Shown here: piece by piece, positions 1 through 8,695 of the stretch
Position numbering within the stretch: position 1 is the stretch's first letter
Layout: each line of letters starts with the position of its first letter
Assembly: GCA_037141055.1 (NCBI GenBank)
Contig: JBAXDH010000057.1
Span: 1 to 25,262, forward strand
Direction: 5' to 3'
DNA: 25,262 nt
Source: CAIVAT01 sp037141055
GTDB taxonomy: Bacteria > Bacteroidota > Bacteroidia > Bacteroidales > FEN-979
Program-made: the position numbers and the translations under genes
The notes under the pieces: generated by a model
Database searches by the model: none
What the model was told of the DNA's origin: nothing
Seen by the model: only the letters and a program-made list of their open reading frames with translations

Positions 1-982
1 CAGTTCCGATCAGGTTGCCGTTATTGTCGAACAAAGGCGATTTCCTGACATCCAGAAAGAGAAATTTTCCTTTTACGTTTCCATACTCGTCAAATTGTTC
101 AGGCCTGCGCGAATCTAAGACAACCTTGTCCGAATCGGTGCAGTTTTCGCCGAAAGTATGCCATTGAGGGTCTTCTGCATGCAATTTACGCTGCCGGCCG
201 GCGAAAAACATATCATCATTGCCAAGGGGTTCATCGGTATCTGCAGCAATCAGTAAATTTTCACAAACCGATTTATTGGCAAAAATGAATCTTTTTTCAA
301 GATCCTTCGCCCAAAGCATCTCGCTCATGTTGTCGCTGATTGAACGGAACATGAGCGACAAATCTTTAAATTTCTTCTGACTTTCCTGCAGAATTTCCTC
401 AGATCTTTTTCGCTGGTCAATTTCAGTCCGGAGATCCTCCATCAGGTTTAGTGCGGCCAGTTTAGTCGTTTCAAGATCGGCATATGACTTTTGAAGTTCC
501 CTGTCGGTTCTTTGCAATTCCTCGAGCTGCATCTGGAGCGTCCTGGTCCTTTCGGCAACCGTTTGCTCGAGGAGCTGCTTTTCAGATCGCACAAGATCTT
601 CACTTTGCTTTATCCGGATCATGGTTCTCACCACCGCTATCAGTTCAGCTTCAACCAGCGGCTTGGACAGAAACGAATCGGCCCCGAGCTGCAAAGCCCT
701 GATCCTGCTGGAGGTATCGGATCTTTCGGCGGTGAGAATTACAACAGGAATTCGCCTTAGGTCAGGATCTTCCTTAATAAGCCTGCATATTTCAAATCCA
801 TCCAGCTCCGGCATGACCAGGTCGAGAAGGATCACGTCATGTTTATCGGCCCTTGCCTTTGAGATCCCCTCTTTCCCCGAATGGGCAAAAGTGAAAACTA
901 CATCAGGAAACGAGGCAGACACCATTGCCTTAAGCACTACAAGATTATCATGATTATCATCGATCGCAAGGATTCTTGTCAT
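1..982 (-). CDS. Response regulator with PAS domain (3' end beyond window)
   Basis: The protein starts at an ATG complementary to 980-982 and stays open to the left edge (327 codons visible). Residues 1-120 form a receiver domain with the acidic pair D8/D9, phospho-acceptor D54 (context ILLDLVMP), T84 and K107 (LSKP). Residues of about 120-205 are a Glu/Gln/Arg-rich coiled coil. From about 215 a PAS domain begins (WAKDLEKRFIFANKS and later FLDVRKSPLFDNNGNLIG), and its end is cut off. It is the third gene of an operon with the kinase at 1016-3985 and cheR, with 33 bp between it and the kinase stop, and no strong ribosome binding site is visible. It probably receives phosphate from that kinase and couples it to PAS-linked output. 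The missing C-terminus could be a histidine kinase or GGDEF domain, so the output cannot be named. Confidence 0.9.
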   Translation of the reverse strand, partial: MTRILAIDDNHDNLVVLKAMVSASFPDVVFTFAHSGKEGISKARADKHDVILLDLVMPELDGFEICRLIKEDPDLRRIPVVILTAERSDTSSRIRALQLGADSFLSKPLVEAELIAVVRTMIRIKQSEDLVRSEKQLLEQTVAERTRTLQMQLEELQRTDRELQKSYADLETTKLAALNLMEDLRTEIDQRKRSEEILQESQKKFKDLSLMFRSISDNMSEMLWAKDLEKRFIFANKSVCENLLIAADTDEPLGNDDMFFAGRQRKLHAEDPQWHTFGENCTDSDKVVLDSRRPEQFDEYGNVKGKFLFLDVRKSPLFDNNGNLIGT

Positions 983-1015
983 AGGTTTAAGGTTGAAAAA
1001 TATAATAAAAGACGT

Positions 1016-3985
1016 CTAAGATATCCAATTCCCGATTGTTTCATCAAATACATCCTGTTCAACAGGTTTTGAGATATAATCGTCGAACCCATGGGCAAGG
1101 ATATGTTCACGGTCACCTTTCATGGCCCTTGCCGACACTGCTATTACCGGCACGTCGCGCATCTGTGTATCCTTTCTGAATTCAGAGAATACCTGGAAGC
1201 CGTCCATCCCCGGCAGGGATATGTCAAGCAGGATCAGATCGGGCTTCATAACCTTTGCCGTCGCAAGTCCTTTTGCGCCGTCATTCTCAACAACAACCCT
1301 GTGCTTGTCGGAGAGCAGCACCCTTAAAGTGATCCCGTTGTCGGTGTTATCGTCAATGATAAGGATATTCGCAGGACCTTTGATTTTTTTCCGTGAGGCG
1401 ATGAACTGTGGTTCTGCGCTATTTTCGTCGGAGACAGGGAACATCATTTTCCTGACGATGGCAATAAGTTCATCCTTGTTAATATCTCCTTTTTGAACAA
1501 ACTGGTGGATGTGATTTTCAGTAAGCCGCTGAAGTTCTTTGGTTGACAGGAATTGTGCCGTCAGGATCAAAACCGGGATGCATGCCGTTTCCCTCGTGCT
1601 CCTGATAGCTTCCAGAACCTCGAACCCGTCCATTCCGGGCATCATCAGGTCAAGAATAATCCCATCCGGGATTTTTAATTTCACCGCCTCCAGCGCCTCG
1701 ATACCGTTACGCGCAATTTCGATCTGATACGGCTGGTCTTTCAATATCCATAACAGCTGGATGATTGCAGGTTCACTGTCTTCAACGATCAGAATAGTGA
1801 GCCCGGCCGGATTACTTTTACGCGGTATGGCAAAGTGATGTTTAACCGATGACTCCAGGGTTGTGCCCGGCTCAACATCGCCTGCAGTTCCGACGGTGGT
1901 CTGGCCCGCAGGAAAAAACAAAGAAAATGTTGATCCGGATCCCAGTTCGCTTACAACATCAACTTTAATGTTCAGCAATTCTGCATACTTTTTCACGATG
2001 GCAAGTCCCAGCCCGGTCCCTCCGTATTGTCTGGACGTTGATCCGTCGACCTGGCGGAACTCATCGAAAATATGTGGCAGCTGGCTTGCAGGAATTCCGA
2101 TCCCTGTATCTTTGACCGATACACATACTTCGGAACCGATTTGCTCAGCTGATATCCTGACGGAACCCGCATCCGTAAATTTCACGGCATTGGCGATGAG
2201 ATTCTGCAGGATGTGGTGACACATCGAACTGTCGCTGCTGATCATCGGAATGTCTGTTCCGATAAGGTTTTCCAGGACAATGTTCTTTTCGCTGGCCTGC
2301 CCCTGCAATGAGCTTACAATATGCTGTACAACCTGGTTCACCTGGAATCTGCGTATATTTACTTCTGTTTTCCCGGCTTCAATCCTCGAAAGATCAAGGA
2401 TGTCATTGATCAGGGCAAGCAGGTTCCTTCCATTCCTGCCAATGATTTCAAGGTAGCTGTATTCTTCATCCGGTATTTTGGTCTTAAGTTTTTTACCAAG
2501 AACTCCGGTTAACGCTATGACGGAATTTAACGGGGTCCTTAGTTCGTGGCTCATGTTCGACAAGAACTGGCTTTTAAGCCGGTTGGCTTCATCCAGTTGT
2601 TGTTTTTGTATTTCGAGTTCCGTATTCTGTTCAACCAATTCACCGGTTTGAGCCTGCAATTCCTTAGACTGGAGGCTGAGTTGCTCGTTTTGGTTGTCCA
2701 TGGTGAATGCATATTCCCTGATGCGTTCAAACGCAAGAATTGCATTGACACTCATATCCATGTTTTTTGACGATTGCCTGAGAATCTCCAGCGATTCTTC
2801 CGAATAAGCAGTAAGGCCTGCAAGAGACACCACCGCGATAACCATGCCGCGGCGGATGACCGGAATGGTGATAATTTCCTTAGGCTTCAATGTACCTGAA
2901 ACCGTTGAAAATAGAAATAATGAATCGTCAGGTACCACCAACTGTTTCACAATCGTTTTGCCAGTCAGCACTGCACCAAACTCCCCTTCATTTGAATCAG
3001 CTGAAAAAGACTTAAGGTTGTCTGATCTGAATCCGATGGAAAAATAGGGTTCAAACGTAGCAGTTTGTTCATTTAAAAAATAAATTGCTCCCAGGTTTGA
3101 ATTCGTTTTTCGCATCAAGGTGCCCAATACAGCCTTTGAAAAAGCAGGCATTTCATCATTTGCGAGCATGGCATCCGCAATTTCCAGCACCCCGTTTTTA
3201 ACATTTATTTCAAATTCAACTGTTTCTGCAAGTTTATTCATGGATGCCGCAAGGATTCCCAGTTCGCTTTTCGAAACGTGAGGATTGCGAATGTGATAGT
3301 GACCCTGCCAGTATTCTTCCACGCTGCTCACCAATCCCTGAAGCGGCCCGGTAATCCCCCGCATGACAAATGTGACGATTGCGATCGATATCAGCAAAAT
3401 AACGATGAGAATAACAATAAGCTGGAGATACAGCAGATTTTTCCCATTCTCTGCCGACTGATAGAAACTTGCCGCTTTATTCCGGGCAAAATCCCGAAGG
3501 ACATTAAGCTTCTGAACAATAAGCATCACTTCCGGATCGCCAATGTTCCTGGACCGGTTGACGGCCTCCTTTCTTTGCCCGGCCTGGCTCAGCCTGATCG
3601 TTTCATCCCGCATAGGCTTCCAGTCACTGAAAACATGAAAAGCAGTATCAACTGACGATCTTCGGCCCAGATACAGTAAATAAATAGTATCGAACAAACG
3701 GTATACTTCCGCTTCACACACATTGATGTCGTGAACCGCAGCATTAAGTTCGTCCTGGTTTTCAGACAGCACCACCATTTTCACGTTGCGGTGCATAGTC
3801 ATCACATTGGTCTGGATCTCTCTCAGGGCAATGTTAACCTTGAACGGATGCTTGTACAGGTATTCAGTATTACTCCATATTTTGCCGGTTTGCCACGACG
3901 AGATCACGCCAAGCAGCAAAACAAGAGCCAGGATGGCACCGAAACCAAACCAAAGCCGGGATTTTATCATTAAATTTTCCATCAT
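1016..3985 (-). CDS. Membrane hybrid sensor histidine kinase: HAMP, GAF, kinase, two receivers
   Basis: The protein has 989 residues. A membrane helix at about 10-30 and a second at about 185-208 flank a helical periplasmic sensor of about 150 residues resembling the four-helix-bundle chemoreceptor type. HAMP is at about 209-262, GAF at about 270-420, and a coiled coil follows to 470. HisKA has phospho-acceptor H480 in SNMSHELRTPLNSV. The ATPase domain shows the N box N599, DTGIGI at 626-631 and GGTGLG at 655-660. Receiver 1 has E735/D736, D779 and K832, and receiver 2 has D878/D879, D921 and K973. All catalytic residues are present, so it should be active. It is the middle gene of the operon, 12 bp after cheR, with AAGGAGG 7 nt before the start. 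The ligand is unknown. Phosphorelay through its receivers or to the next gene product is inferred. Confidence 0.95.
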   Translation of the reverse strand: MMENLMIKSRLWFGFGAILALVLLLGVISSWQTGKIWSNTEYLYKHPFKVNIALREIQTNVMTMHRNVKMVVLSENQDELNAAVHDINVCEAEVYRLFDTIYLLYLGRRSSVDTAFHVFSDWKPMRDETIRLSQAGQRKEAVNRSRNIGDPEVMLIVQKLNVLRDFARNKAASFYQSAENGKNLLYLQLIVILIVILLISIAIVTFVMRGITGPLQGLVSSVEEYWQGHYHIRNPHVSKSELGILAASMNKLAETVEFEINVKNGVLEIADAMLANDEMPAFSKAVLGTLMRKTNSNLGAIYFLNEQTATFEPYFSIGFRSDNLKSFSADSNEGEFGAVLTGKTIVKQLVVPDDSLFLFSTVSGTLKPKEIITIPVIRRGMVIAVVSLAGLTAYSEESLEILRQSSKNMDMSVNAILAFERIREYAFTMDNQNEQLSLQSKELQAQTGELVEQNTELEIQKQQLDEANRLKSQFLSNMSHELRTPLNSVIALTGVLGKKLKTKIPDEEYSYLEIIGRNGRNLLALINDILDLSRIEAGKTEVNIRRFQVNQVVQHIVSSLQGQASEKNIVLENLIGTDIPMISSDSSMCHHILQNLIANAVKFTDAGSVRISAEQIGSEVCVSVKDTGIGIPASQLPHIFDEFRQVDGSTSRQYGGTGLGLAIVKKYAELLNIKVDVVSELGSGSTFSLFFPAGQTTVGTAGDVEPGTTLESSVKHHFAIPRKSNPAGLTILIVEDSEPAIIQLLWILKDQPYQIEIARNGIEALEAVKLKIPDGIILDLMMPGMDGFEVLEAIRSTRETACIPVLILTAQFLSTKELQRLTENHIHQFVQKGDINKDELIAIVRKMMFPVSDENSAEPQFIASRKKIKGPANILIIDDNTDNGITLRVLLSDKHRVVVENDGAKGLATAKVMKPDLILLDISLPGMDGFQVFSEFRKDTQMRDVPVIAVSARAMKGDREHILAHGFDDYISKPVEQDVFDETIGNWIS

Positions 3986-3992
3986 TGCATAT

Positions 3993-3999
3993 CCTCCTT
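3993..3999 (-). promoter_or_regulatory. Strong ribosome binding site of the hybrid kinase
   Basis: The minus strand reads AAGGAGG 7 nt before the ATG at 3985. It overlaps the TAA stop of cheR (3998-4000). A full Shine-Dalgarno sequence is unusual among the Bacteroidota genes of this window. It supports this start and suggests coupled translation of the kinase with cheR. Confidence 0.75.
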
Positions 4000-4819
4000 A
4001 TTTCTTGATAAAAATGTCCCCCATGGGATATAACAGCTCGAATCTGCCAAATTTCTGGACAAGTGAACGCTCCGATTCCCCCACCAGCAACAATCCGTTA
4101 TGGCATAGCGAAAGGTAAAGTTTTTCAAGTATCAGCTGCCGAATTTCATCCTGGTAGTAAATCAGAAGGTTGCAACAGCTTACTATGTCAAAATCTGCAT
4201 AGATACCGGCAGGCGGGGAAGTGAATGCCAGGTCGATGATGTCGCCAACCGAAAAATCAACCTGACTCCTGATTGAATCACTGACCGAATAACCGGTCCG
4301 TTGCACCTTGAAGTACCTGTCCAGGTATGCCAGTTTCACATTCAGGACAGCACTCAAATCGTATTTCCCCCGGCAGGCGCCCGCAATTGCTTCAGGTAAT
4401 ATATCTGTCCCAAAAGTCATTACCTGCACATCGCAATCCCGTTCGGATATCACTTTGTCCGCAATCATGGCCAGTGAATAAGCTTCCTGTCCTGCGGCAC
4501 ATCCGGCAGACCATATCCTCACCGATGGGGAGCGGCTCTTTTTTTTAAGATTCACCAACCCCGGAACAGCGTGATCCTCAAGCAGGGCCATGTCCACCGA
4601 ATTCCTGAAAAATGTGCTGTAATTGAGATGGAGAGAGTTGACGAAGTTTTTCAGTACTTTATCGTCTGAGACCAGTATATCGTGATAGGCATCTGCACTG
4701 TCCACATTATTCTCCTGCATCATTCGTTCCAGTGTCTTCTTCAGGAATGAAGCCGAGAAAACGGAAAGATCAATTCCCGGGTTTTTCCTTACAGCATTGA
4801 CGAACTGTTGGGTTTTCAT
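3998..4819 (-). CDS. cheR: CheR-type SAM-dependent protein-glutamate methyltransferase
   Basis: The protein has 273 residues, close to the usual CheR length. The N-terminal helical domain (about 1-75) ends in LNYSTFFRNSVDM, matching the conserved TxFFR signature. The SAM-binding fold follows, with IWSAGCAAGQEAYSLAM at about 102-118, an acidic residue in FGTDILPEA, and the CNLLIYY motif at about 216-222 (normally CRNVxIYF). The family methylates receptor glutamates with S-adenosylmethionine. No cheB, chemoreceptor or tetratricopeptide extension is present here. It is the first gene of a three-gene operon with a hybrid kinase and a PAS response regulator, an arrangement in which stand-alone CheR proteins are thought to modify partners of non-chemotaxis signalling. 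The methylated target is unknown. A weak AAGG lies 8 nt before the ATG. Confidence 0.9.
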   Translation of the reverse strand: MKTQQFVNAVRKNPGIDLSVFSASFLKKTLERMMQENNVDSADAYHDILVSDDKVLKNFVNSLHLNYSTFFRNSVDMALLEDHAVPGLVNLKKKSRSPSVRIWSAGCAAGQEAYSLAMIADKVISERDCDVQVMTFGTDILPEAIAGACRGKYDLSAVLNVKLAYLDRYFKVQRTGYSVSDSIRSQVDFSVGDIIDLAFTSPPAGIYADFDIVSCCNLLIYYQDEIRQLILEKLYLSLCHNGLLLVGESERSLVQKFGRFELLYPMGDIFIKK

Positions 4820-4856
4820 TTCATGGCCTTATTCGTGCACGATCAAACCGATACCA

Positions 4857-4864
4857 CAAAGGTA
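4857..4864 (-). promoter_or_regulatory. Predicted -7 element of the cheR operon
   Basis: On the minus strand TACCTTTG matches the Bacteroidota sigma-ABfr -7 consensus TAnnTTTG exactly, about 38 bp upstream of the cheR start. A TTG lies 15 bp further upstream, closer than the usual 19-21 bp, so the -33 part is weak. The placement after the parC terminator supports an independent promoter for the signalling operon. Confidence 0.45.
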
Positions 4865-4946
4865 CGATGTATTGGAATTCAATTGCCTTTTTTTGAAAAA
4901 TCAGGTTAAAGAATACACATTTTTTCCCTGCCATGCGCAGAGACCT

Positions 4947-4970
4947 GTAAAAATCAATCACCGGGTGATT
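4947..4970 (-). terminator. Probable terminator after parC
   Basis: On the minus strand, about 53 nt past the parC stop, AATCACCCGGTGATT is a perfect inverted repeat (7-bp arms around one base) and is followed by GATTTTTAC. A short stem with a T run fits an intrinsic terminator, though the stem is small. Confidence 0.45.
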
Positions 4971-5022
4971 TATGGTAAAATCAGGTGCGAAACATCAGCG
5001 GCAAGTTGTTTTCCGGCTTGCC

Positions 5023-7869
5023 CTACAATGGCAATTCCATCTGGCCGGCTTTTCCGGCATCACCTGTTTCCCTGGAAGGGTTCGAAACGTCGGACTGTTT
5101 CCTTTTTCTTGGTTTTTTGGGGGAGGTTTCCGGGGAAAAAGGCAACTCCGCATCGGCAGGATTTTCCTCCTCTGAAAGCAAGTCGGCGGGTAAAAAACTT
5201 GGTTTCATCACCGGGATGCCCGTTATTACAGGTTCTTCGCCCGTTTCATCAACTTCGGCAGGAGAATCCGCACCAACCGGCACATCATCCACTACCGAAT
5301 CGACCCTGAAAGGGAAAGGGGCCGGTTGCTCGGGGGTTGTACTTTCACCCGATATTTCAGCAGGCTCAGGCTGAAGCGGTTCATTCCAGGTGATGCGCTT
5401 TACTGCGTGAACTGACAATCGTTTCCCCCTGGCTTTATAACTCTTTACCCCGATAAACTCGTGAGCAACAATTTCTTCGGTCTCACTGCCCTTGATTTTC
5501 AATTTCATGTCGAAATGCAGCTCAAGCCTGGGATGCTGGTCTGCCGAAAACAGAACAAGCTTGTCGGGATCTTCAACGAAATCAACTTTTTTATCCGTCA
5601 GGTCCGCCTTGAAACGCTTGATGTAAAATTGTTTTGTTTCACGCTCCTGGTATACTGCAGTGTACACTTTTTCAGAATCATACTTCTCGAGGAGGAGCAT
5701 GTCCTCGTCGAAGTGCGTTGACAGGTCGAAAGAAGTCAGACGATATTGCCCTGTATTCATTACGGTGATGATGCGGTCGGAACCTGAAAACGCGCCCAGC
5801 AAAACGCCCCTGTCGTCGGTATTGAGGCGCTGAACTGTTTCATCGTACCAGATGTTCAGTGAACCGAGGGTTGATATCCCTTCGTGCCGCTGTTCAATCT
5901 TGCGGACGGCAAATTTGGTCAGCGTATTCCCCATCGAACTGCGGCCTTTGATGGCGATTTCCGCAAAATTAAAATCGAACGATGTCTTTTTCAGCCTTGG
6001 TTTGGGTTTAAGATCCACCCTGATGCCTTCGGCCTCCCCGTTTGGATTTGCCGTAAAATAAAGCACCTTTGAGCCGGGTGTTCCTTTGGTGGCAGCATAT
6101 TCCTTGTCGCGGGTAATTCCAAGCACGCTGAAACGCTTCACCATGATCTTGCCGTTTTTCCCGTCACGGTATATCAGGTTGTACACTGTACGGCTGTCGT
6201 TTTTGTTGAATACGGCAATATGAATGATATTCTGCCCGACAAAAATCTTGCCGGCCACTTTTACAACAATAAAGGTTCCGTCATCCCGGAAAACAATTAT
6301 ATCATCAATATCGGAACAGTCGCACACAAACTCGTCTTTTTTAAGCGAGGTGCCTGCAAATCCCTCCTCACGATTTACATACAGTTTTTCATTGGCGGCA
6401 GCAACTTTCGCCGCCTCAATGGTATCAAAACTGCGGATCTCAGCACGGCGGTCGCGGTTCTTTCCGTATTTTTTGCGAATCTGCCTGAAATATTCGATGG
6501 CATAATCAACCAGGTGGGCGAGGTGGTTGTCAACCTCTTCCATTTCCAGGTTCACGGCAGCCATTGCTTCGTCCGCTTTCGCAGAGTTGTACCTTGAAAT
6601 CCGTTCGATGGGGATTTTCCTCAACCGGTGAACATCTTCTTCTGAAACAGGCCGGATGATAAGCTTTGCAAAAGGTTTGAGTCCGTTGAAAATGGCCGCA
6701 TCGATCTCCTCGGTTGTTTTGCACTTCTTGATTCCCTCATAGATCTCGTTCTCGATGAATATTTTTTCAAGGGAAATGTAATGCAACTGATCAAGCAGTT
6801 CCTGGCGGCGGATATCCAGCTCCAGTTTCAGCAAATCGACAGTGTGATGGGTGTTCACTTTCAGAATTTCGGAAACACCCACAAAGCGGGGCTTCCCGCC
6901 TTCGATTACACAGGCATTCGGAGAAATAGAGACCTCGCACTCGGTAAATGCATAAAGCGCGTCAATGGTTGTATCGGGTGAAACACCCTGTGCCAGGTGG
7001 ATCAGTATTTCAACATCGGCGGCTGTGTTGTCGTCGATTTTACGGATTTTGATCTTGCCTTTGTCATTGGCGGTGAGGATGGAATCAATGATCGAGCCGG
7101 TCGTCGTGCCAAAAGGAATTTCACGGATAACCAGGGTCTTCTTGTCCTCCAGGATGATTTTCGCCCGCGAACGGATCTTTCCTCCCCTCAGTCCGTCGTT
7201 GTAACGCGACACATCCACCGTTCCACCGGTGAGGAAGTCGGGATACAATTCAAATTCTTTTCCCTGGAGGATTTTTATGGAAGCATCGAGCAATTCATTG
7301 AAGTTGTGCGGAAGGATTTTCGACGCCAGCCCCACGGCGATCCCTTCAACTCCCTGGGCAAGCAGCAGGGGAAATTTCGCAGGCAGGGCCACGGGCTCCT
7401 TGTTCCTGCCATCGTACGACGCCTGCCATGTGGTTGTTTTGGTGTTGAACAGCACCTCGTGCGCAAACTTCGAAGGGCGTGCTTCAATGTAACGCGGTGC
7501 TGCAGCGCTGTCGCCGGTAAGAATGTTTCCCCAGTTTCCCTGGCAATCGATCAGCAAATCCTTCTGGCCAAGCTGCACCAGAGCATCGCCGATGGAGGCG
7601 TCCCCGTGGGGATGATATTTCATGGTATGGCCGATGATGTTGGCCACCTTGTTGTATCGCCCGTCGTCGAGCTCCTTCATGGCATGGAGGATGCGCCGCT
7701 GGACAGGCTTCAGTCCGTCGGTAATCTCCGGCACAGCCCGTTCAAGAATTACGTATGAAGCGTAATCGAGGAACCAGCTCTGGTACATTTCCGAAAGATG
7801 AACAGTCTCCTTCAGGGTTCCTGATTCAAGTTCGGGGCTGTCGCCGTTTGTTATTTCGTCAACCGACAT
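5023..7869 (-). CDS. parC: DNA topoisomerase IV subunit A, Bacteroidota type
   Basis: The protein has 948 residues. The N-terminal breakage-reunion domain (about 30-490) has the catalytic pair R126-Y127 in AAAPRYIEARPS and the conserved PVQRRILHAM and YHPHGD segments. The C-terminal beta-pinwheel (about 520-860) lacks a canonical GyrA box QRRGGKG, which favours ParC over GyrA. The last 80 or so residues are an acidic, Pro-rich tail with a basic patch (PKKPRKRK) and end in QMELPL. With ParE it would cut and pass double-stranded DNA to unlink chromosomes. The parE gene is not adjacent, although the two are often neighbours in this phylum. The residue aligned with quinolone-relevant GyrA Ser83 is Ala91. 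It lies 50 bp after the hydrolase gene and may be co-transcribed with it. A GyrA-like role cannot be fully excluded. Confidence 0.92.
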   Translation of the reverse strand: MSVDEITNGDSPELESGTLKETVHLSEMYQSWFLDYASYVILERAVPEITDGLKPVQRRILHAMKELDDGRYNKVANIIGHTMKYHPHGDASIGDALVQLGQKDLLIDCQGNWGNILTGDSAAAPRYIEARPSKFAHEVLFNTKTTTWQASYDGRNKEPVALPAKFPLLLAQGVEGIAVGLASKILPHNFNELLDASIKILQGKEFELYPDFLTGGTVDVSRYNDGLRGGKIRSRAKIILEDKKTLVIREIPFGTTTGSIIDSILTANDKGKIKIRKIDDNTAADVEILIHLAQGVSPDTTIDALYAFTECEVSISPNACVIEGGKPRFVGVSEILKVNTHHTVDLLKLELDIRRQELLDQLHYISLEKIFIENEIYEGIKKCKTTEEIDAAIFNGLKPFAKLIIRPVSEEDVHRLRKIPIERISRYNSAKADEAMAAVNLEMEEVDNHLAHLVDYAIEYFRQIRKKYGKNRDRRAEIRSFDTIEAAKVAAANEKLYVNREEGFAGTSLKKDEFVCDCSDIDDIIVFRDDGTFIVVKVAGKIFVGQNIIHIAVFNKNDSRTVYNLIYRDGKNGKIMVKRFSVLGITRDKEYAATKGTPGSKVLYFTANPNGEAEGIRVDLKPKPRLKKTSFDFNFAEIAIKGRSSMGNTLTKFAVRKIEQRHEGISTLGSLNIWYDETVQRLNTDDRGVLLGAFSGSDRIITVMNTGQYRLTSFDLSTHFDEDMLLLEKYDSEKVYTAVYQERETKQFYIKRFKADLTDKKVDFVEDPDKLVLFSADQHPRLELHFDMKLKIKGSETEEIVAHEFIGVKSYKARGKRLSVHAVKRITWNEPLQPEPAEISGESTTPEQPAPFPFRVDSVVDDVPVGADSPAEVDETGEEPVITGIPVMKPSFLPADLLSEEENPADAELPFSPETSPKKPRKRKQSDVSNPSRETGDAGKAGQMELPL

Positions 7870-7883
7870 TTTTAAAATTAATT

Positions 7884-7910
7884 ATGGAATGCAGACAATG
7901 TATGCAATGC
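7884..7910. repeat. Three imperfect 9-bp tandem units ahead of parC
   Basis: The plus strand reads ATGGAATGC, AGACAATGT, ATGCAATGC in direct succession. The array fills about half of the 50-bp gap between the hydrolase stop and the parC start and ends 15 bp upstream of the parC ATG. The same motif (ATGTAYGCAATGC) recurs at 8473-8499 in front of the hydrolase gene. Confidence 0.6.
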
Positions 7911-7919
7911 TTTCATTTT

Positions 7920-8462
7920 CTATTTAACAAGCCTGGAAATCGCCTTAAAGGTCTCCCCTCCCGAGTATCTCAGCAGTTCGAAAAGAATGGCCTCGCAGGT
8001 CGTAACGACAACCCCCTCGTGGCGCATCCGTTCGACAGCCATGAGTTTGTCATTCAGGTTTCTCGAGGAAATGCAGTCTTCAACCACCACCGGGTGATAG
8101 CCGTTTTGCTTCAGATCGATCACTGTTTGCAGCACGCAAACGTGGCTTTCAATTCCGGTGACAATTACGTAATCTTTTCCCGAAGAGGCAAGTTCCATCA
8201 TGAAGCGCGGGTCGTCGCAACAGCTGAATGAAGATTTCTCAAAGCGCTCGATTCCTTCGATTTTTGCTGCGATCTCCGGGATGGTTGGTCCGAGGCCTTT
8301 GACGTACTGTTCTGTAGCGATGACCGGGACACCCAGCACCTTCATTCCTTCGATTAAAACCGGGACCTTTGTCGCAAGCAGTTCATGCCCGTGAATTGCA
8401 GGAAAAAGACGTTCCTGGATATCGATGACCACTAAAACTGCTTTTTCTTTTTGGATGCGCAT
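7920..8462 (-). CDS. Isochorismatase-family cysteine hydrolase
   Basis: The start chosen is the ATG at 8460-8462, giving 180 residues. It begins with the family's opening strand (VLVVIDIQERL). An upstream in-frame ATG at 8516 would add 18 residues of non-coding character. The catalytic triad is visible as D14, K76 (RFEKSSFSC) and C109 (TGIESHVCVLQT). The family hydrolyses small amides or vinyl ethers, such as nicotinamide or isochorismate. The ESHVCV context resembles YcaC-like members of unsettled substrate, and no siderophore or NAD genes lie nearby. It is 50 bp upstream of parC on the same strand and has no clear ribosome binding site. The substrate is unknown. Confidence 0.88.
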   Translation of the reverse strand: MRIQKEKAVLVVIDIQERLFPAIHGHELLATKVPVLIEGMKVLGVPVIATEQYVKGLGPTIPEIAAKIEGIERFEKSSFSCCDDPRFMMELASSGKDYVIVTGIESHVCVLQTVIDLKQNGYHPVVVEDCISSRNLNDKLMAVERMRHEGVVVTTCEAILFELLRYSGGETFKAISRLVK

Positions 8463-8472
8463 ACGATTTGGT

Positions 8473-8499
8473 ATTAAATGTACGCAATGCAAGCAATGC
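8473..8499. repeat. 9-bp tandem units in the hydrolase leader
   Basis: The plus strand reads ATTAAATGT, ACGCAATGC, AAGCAATGC, a tandem 9-bp array with the same core as that at 7884-7910. It lies 11 bp upstream of the hydrolase ATG and downstream of a predicted -7 element, so it would be in the untranslated leader. Confidence 0.55.
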
Positions 8500-8513
8500 C
8501 GGATTGCAGGAAA

Positions 8514-8521
8514 CAAAATTA
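8514..8521 (-). promoter_or_regulatory. Predicted -7 element of the hydrolase (and parC)
   Basis: TAATTTTG on the minus strand fits TAnnTTTG, 52 bp upstream of the hydrolase start. No good -33 TTTG lies 19-21 bp further upstream, so this is a weak call. Confidence 0.33.
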
Positions 8522-8653
8522 AGATTTCCTGCGATTGTCTTTGCTGTTGTTCAAAACTTAATATTTGTCATGTCTGACCTATAAAAAGACGTGAACATTC
8601 GACGGGATGCATGGGCATTTTTTTATGATCTTCAGGGATCAGTCACATAAATG

Positions 8654-8677
8654 AATCCGGCCGATGTGTGTCGGATT
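8654..8677 (-). terminator. Weak hairpin after the adenylate cyclase
   Basis: AATCCG (8654-8659) pairs with CGGATT (8672-8677), 19 nt past the cyclase stop on the minus strand. The tail is only CATTTATG, so termination is uncertain. Confidence 0.3.
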
Positions 8678-8695
8678 TGCCCGCCGACAGGTTGA

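Noticed and set aside
4797..5374. Plus-strand frames between cheR and parC
   Set aside because: They run across the parC 3' end, terminator and cheR promoter, without domain signatures or codon support.
6997..7758. 253-codon plus-strand frame antisense to parC
   Set aside because: parC is unmistakable on the other strand. Antisense openness is expected from its codon bias, and the peptide shows no recognisable motif.
8463..8516. Longer N-terminus for the isochorismatase-family gene
   Set aside because: The 18 extra residues (MFPAIRHCLHC) are not family-like and would be encoded by the tandem 9-bp repeat region. The start at 8462 fits the usual beginning of the fold.
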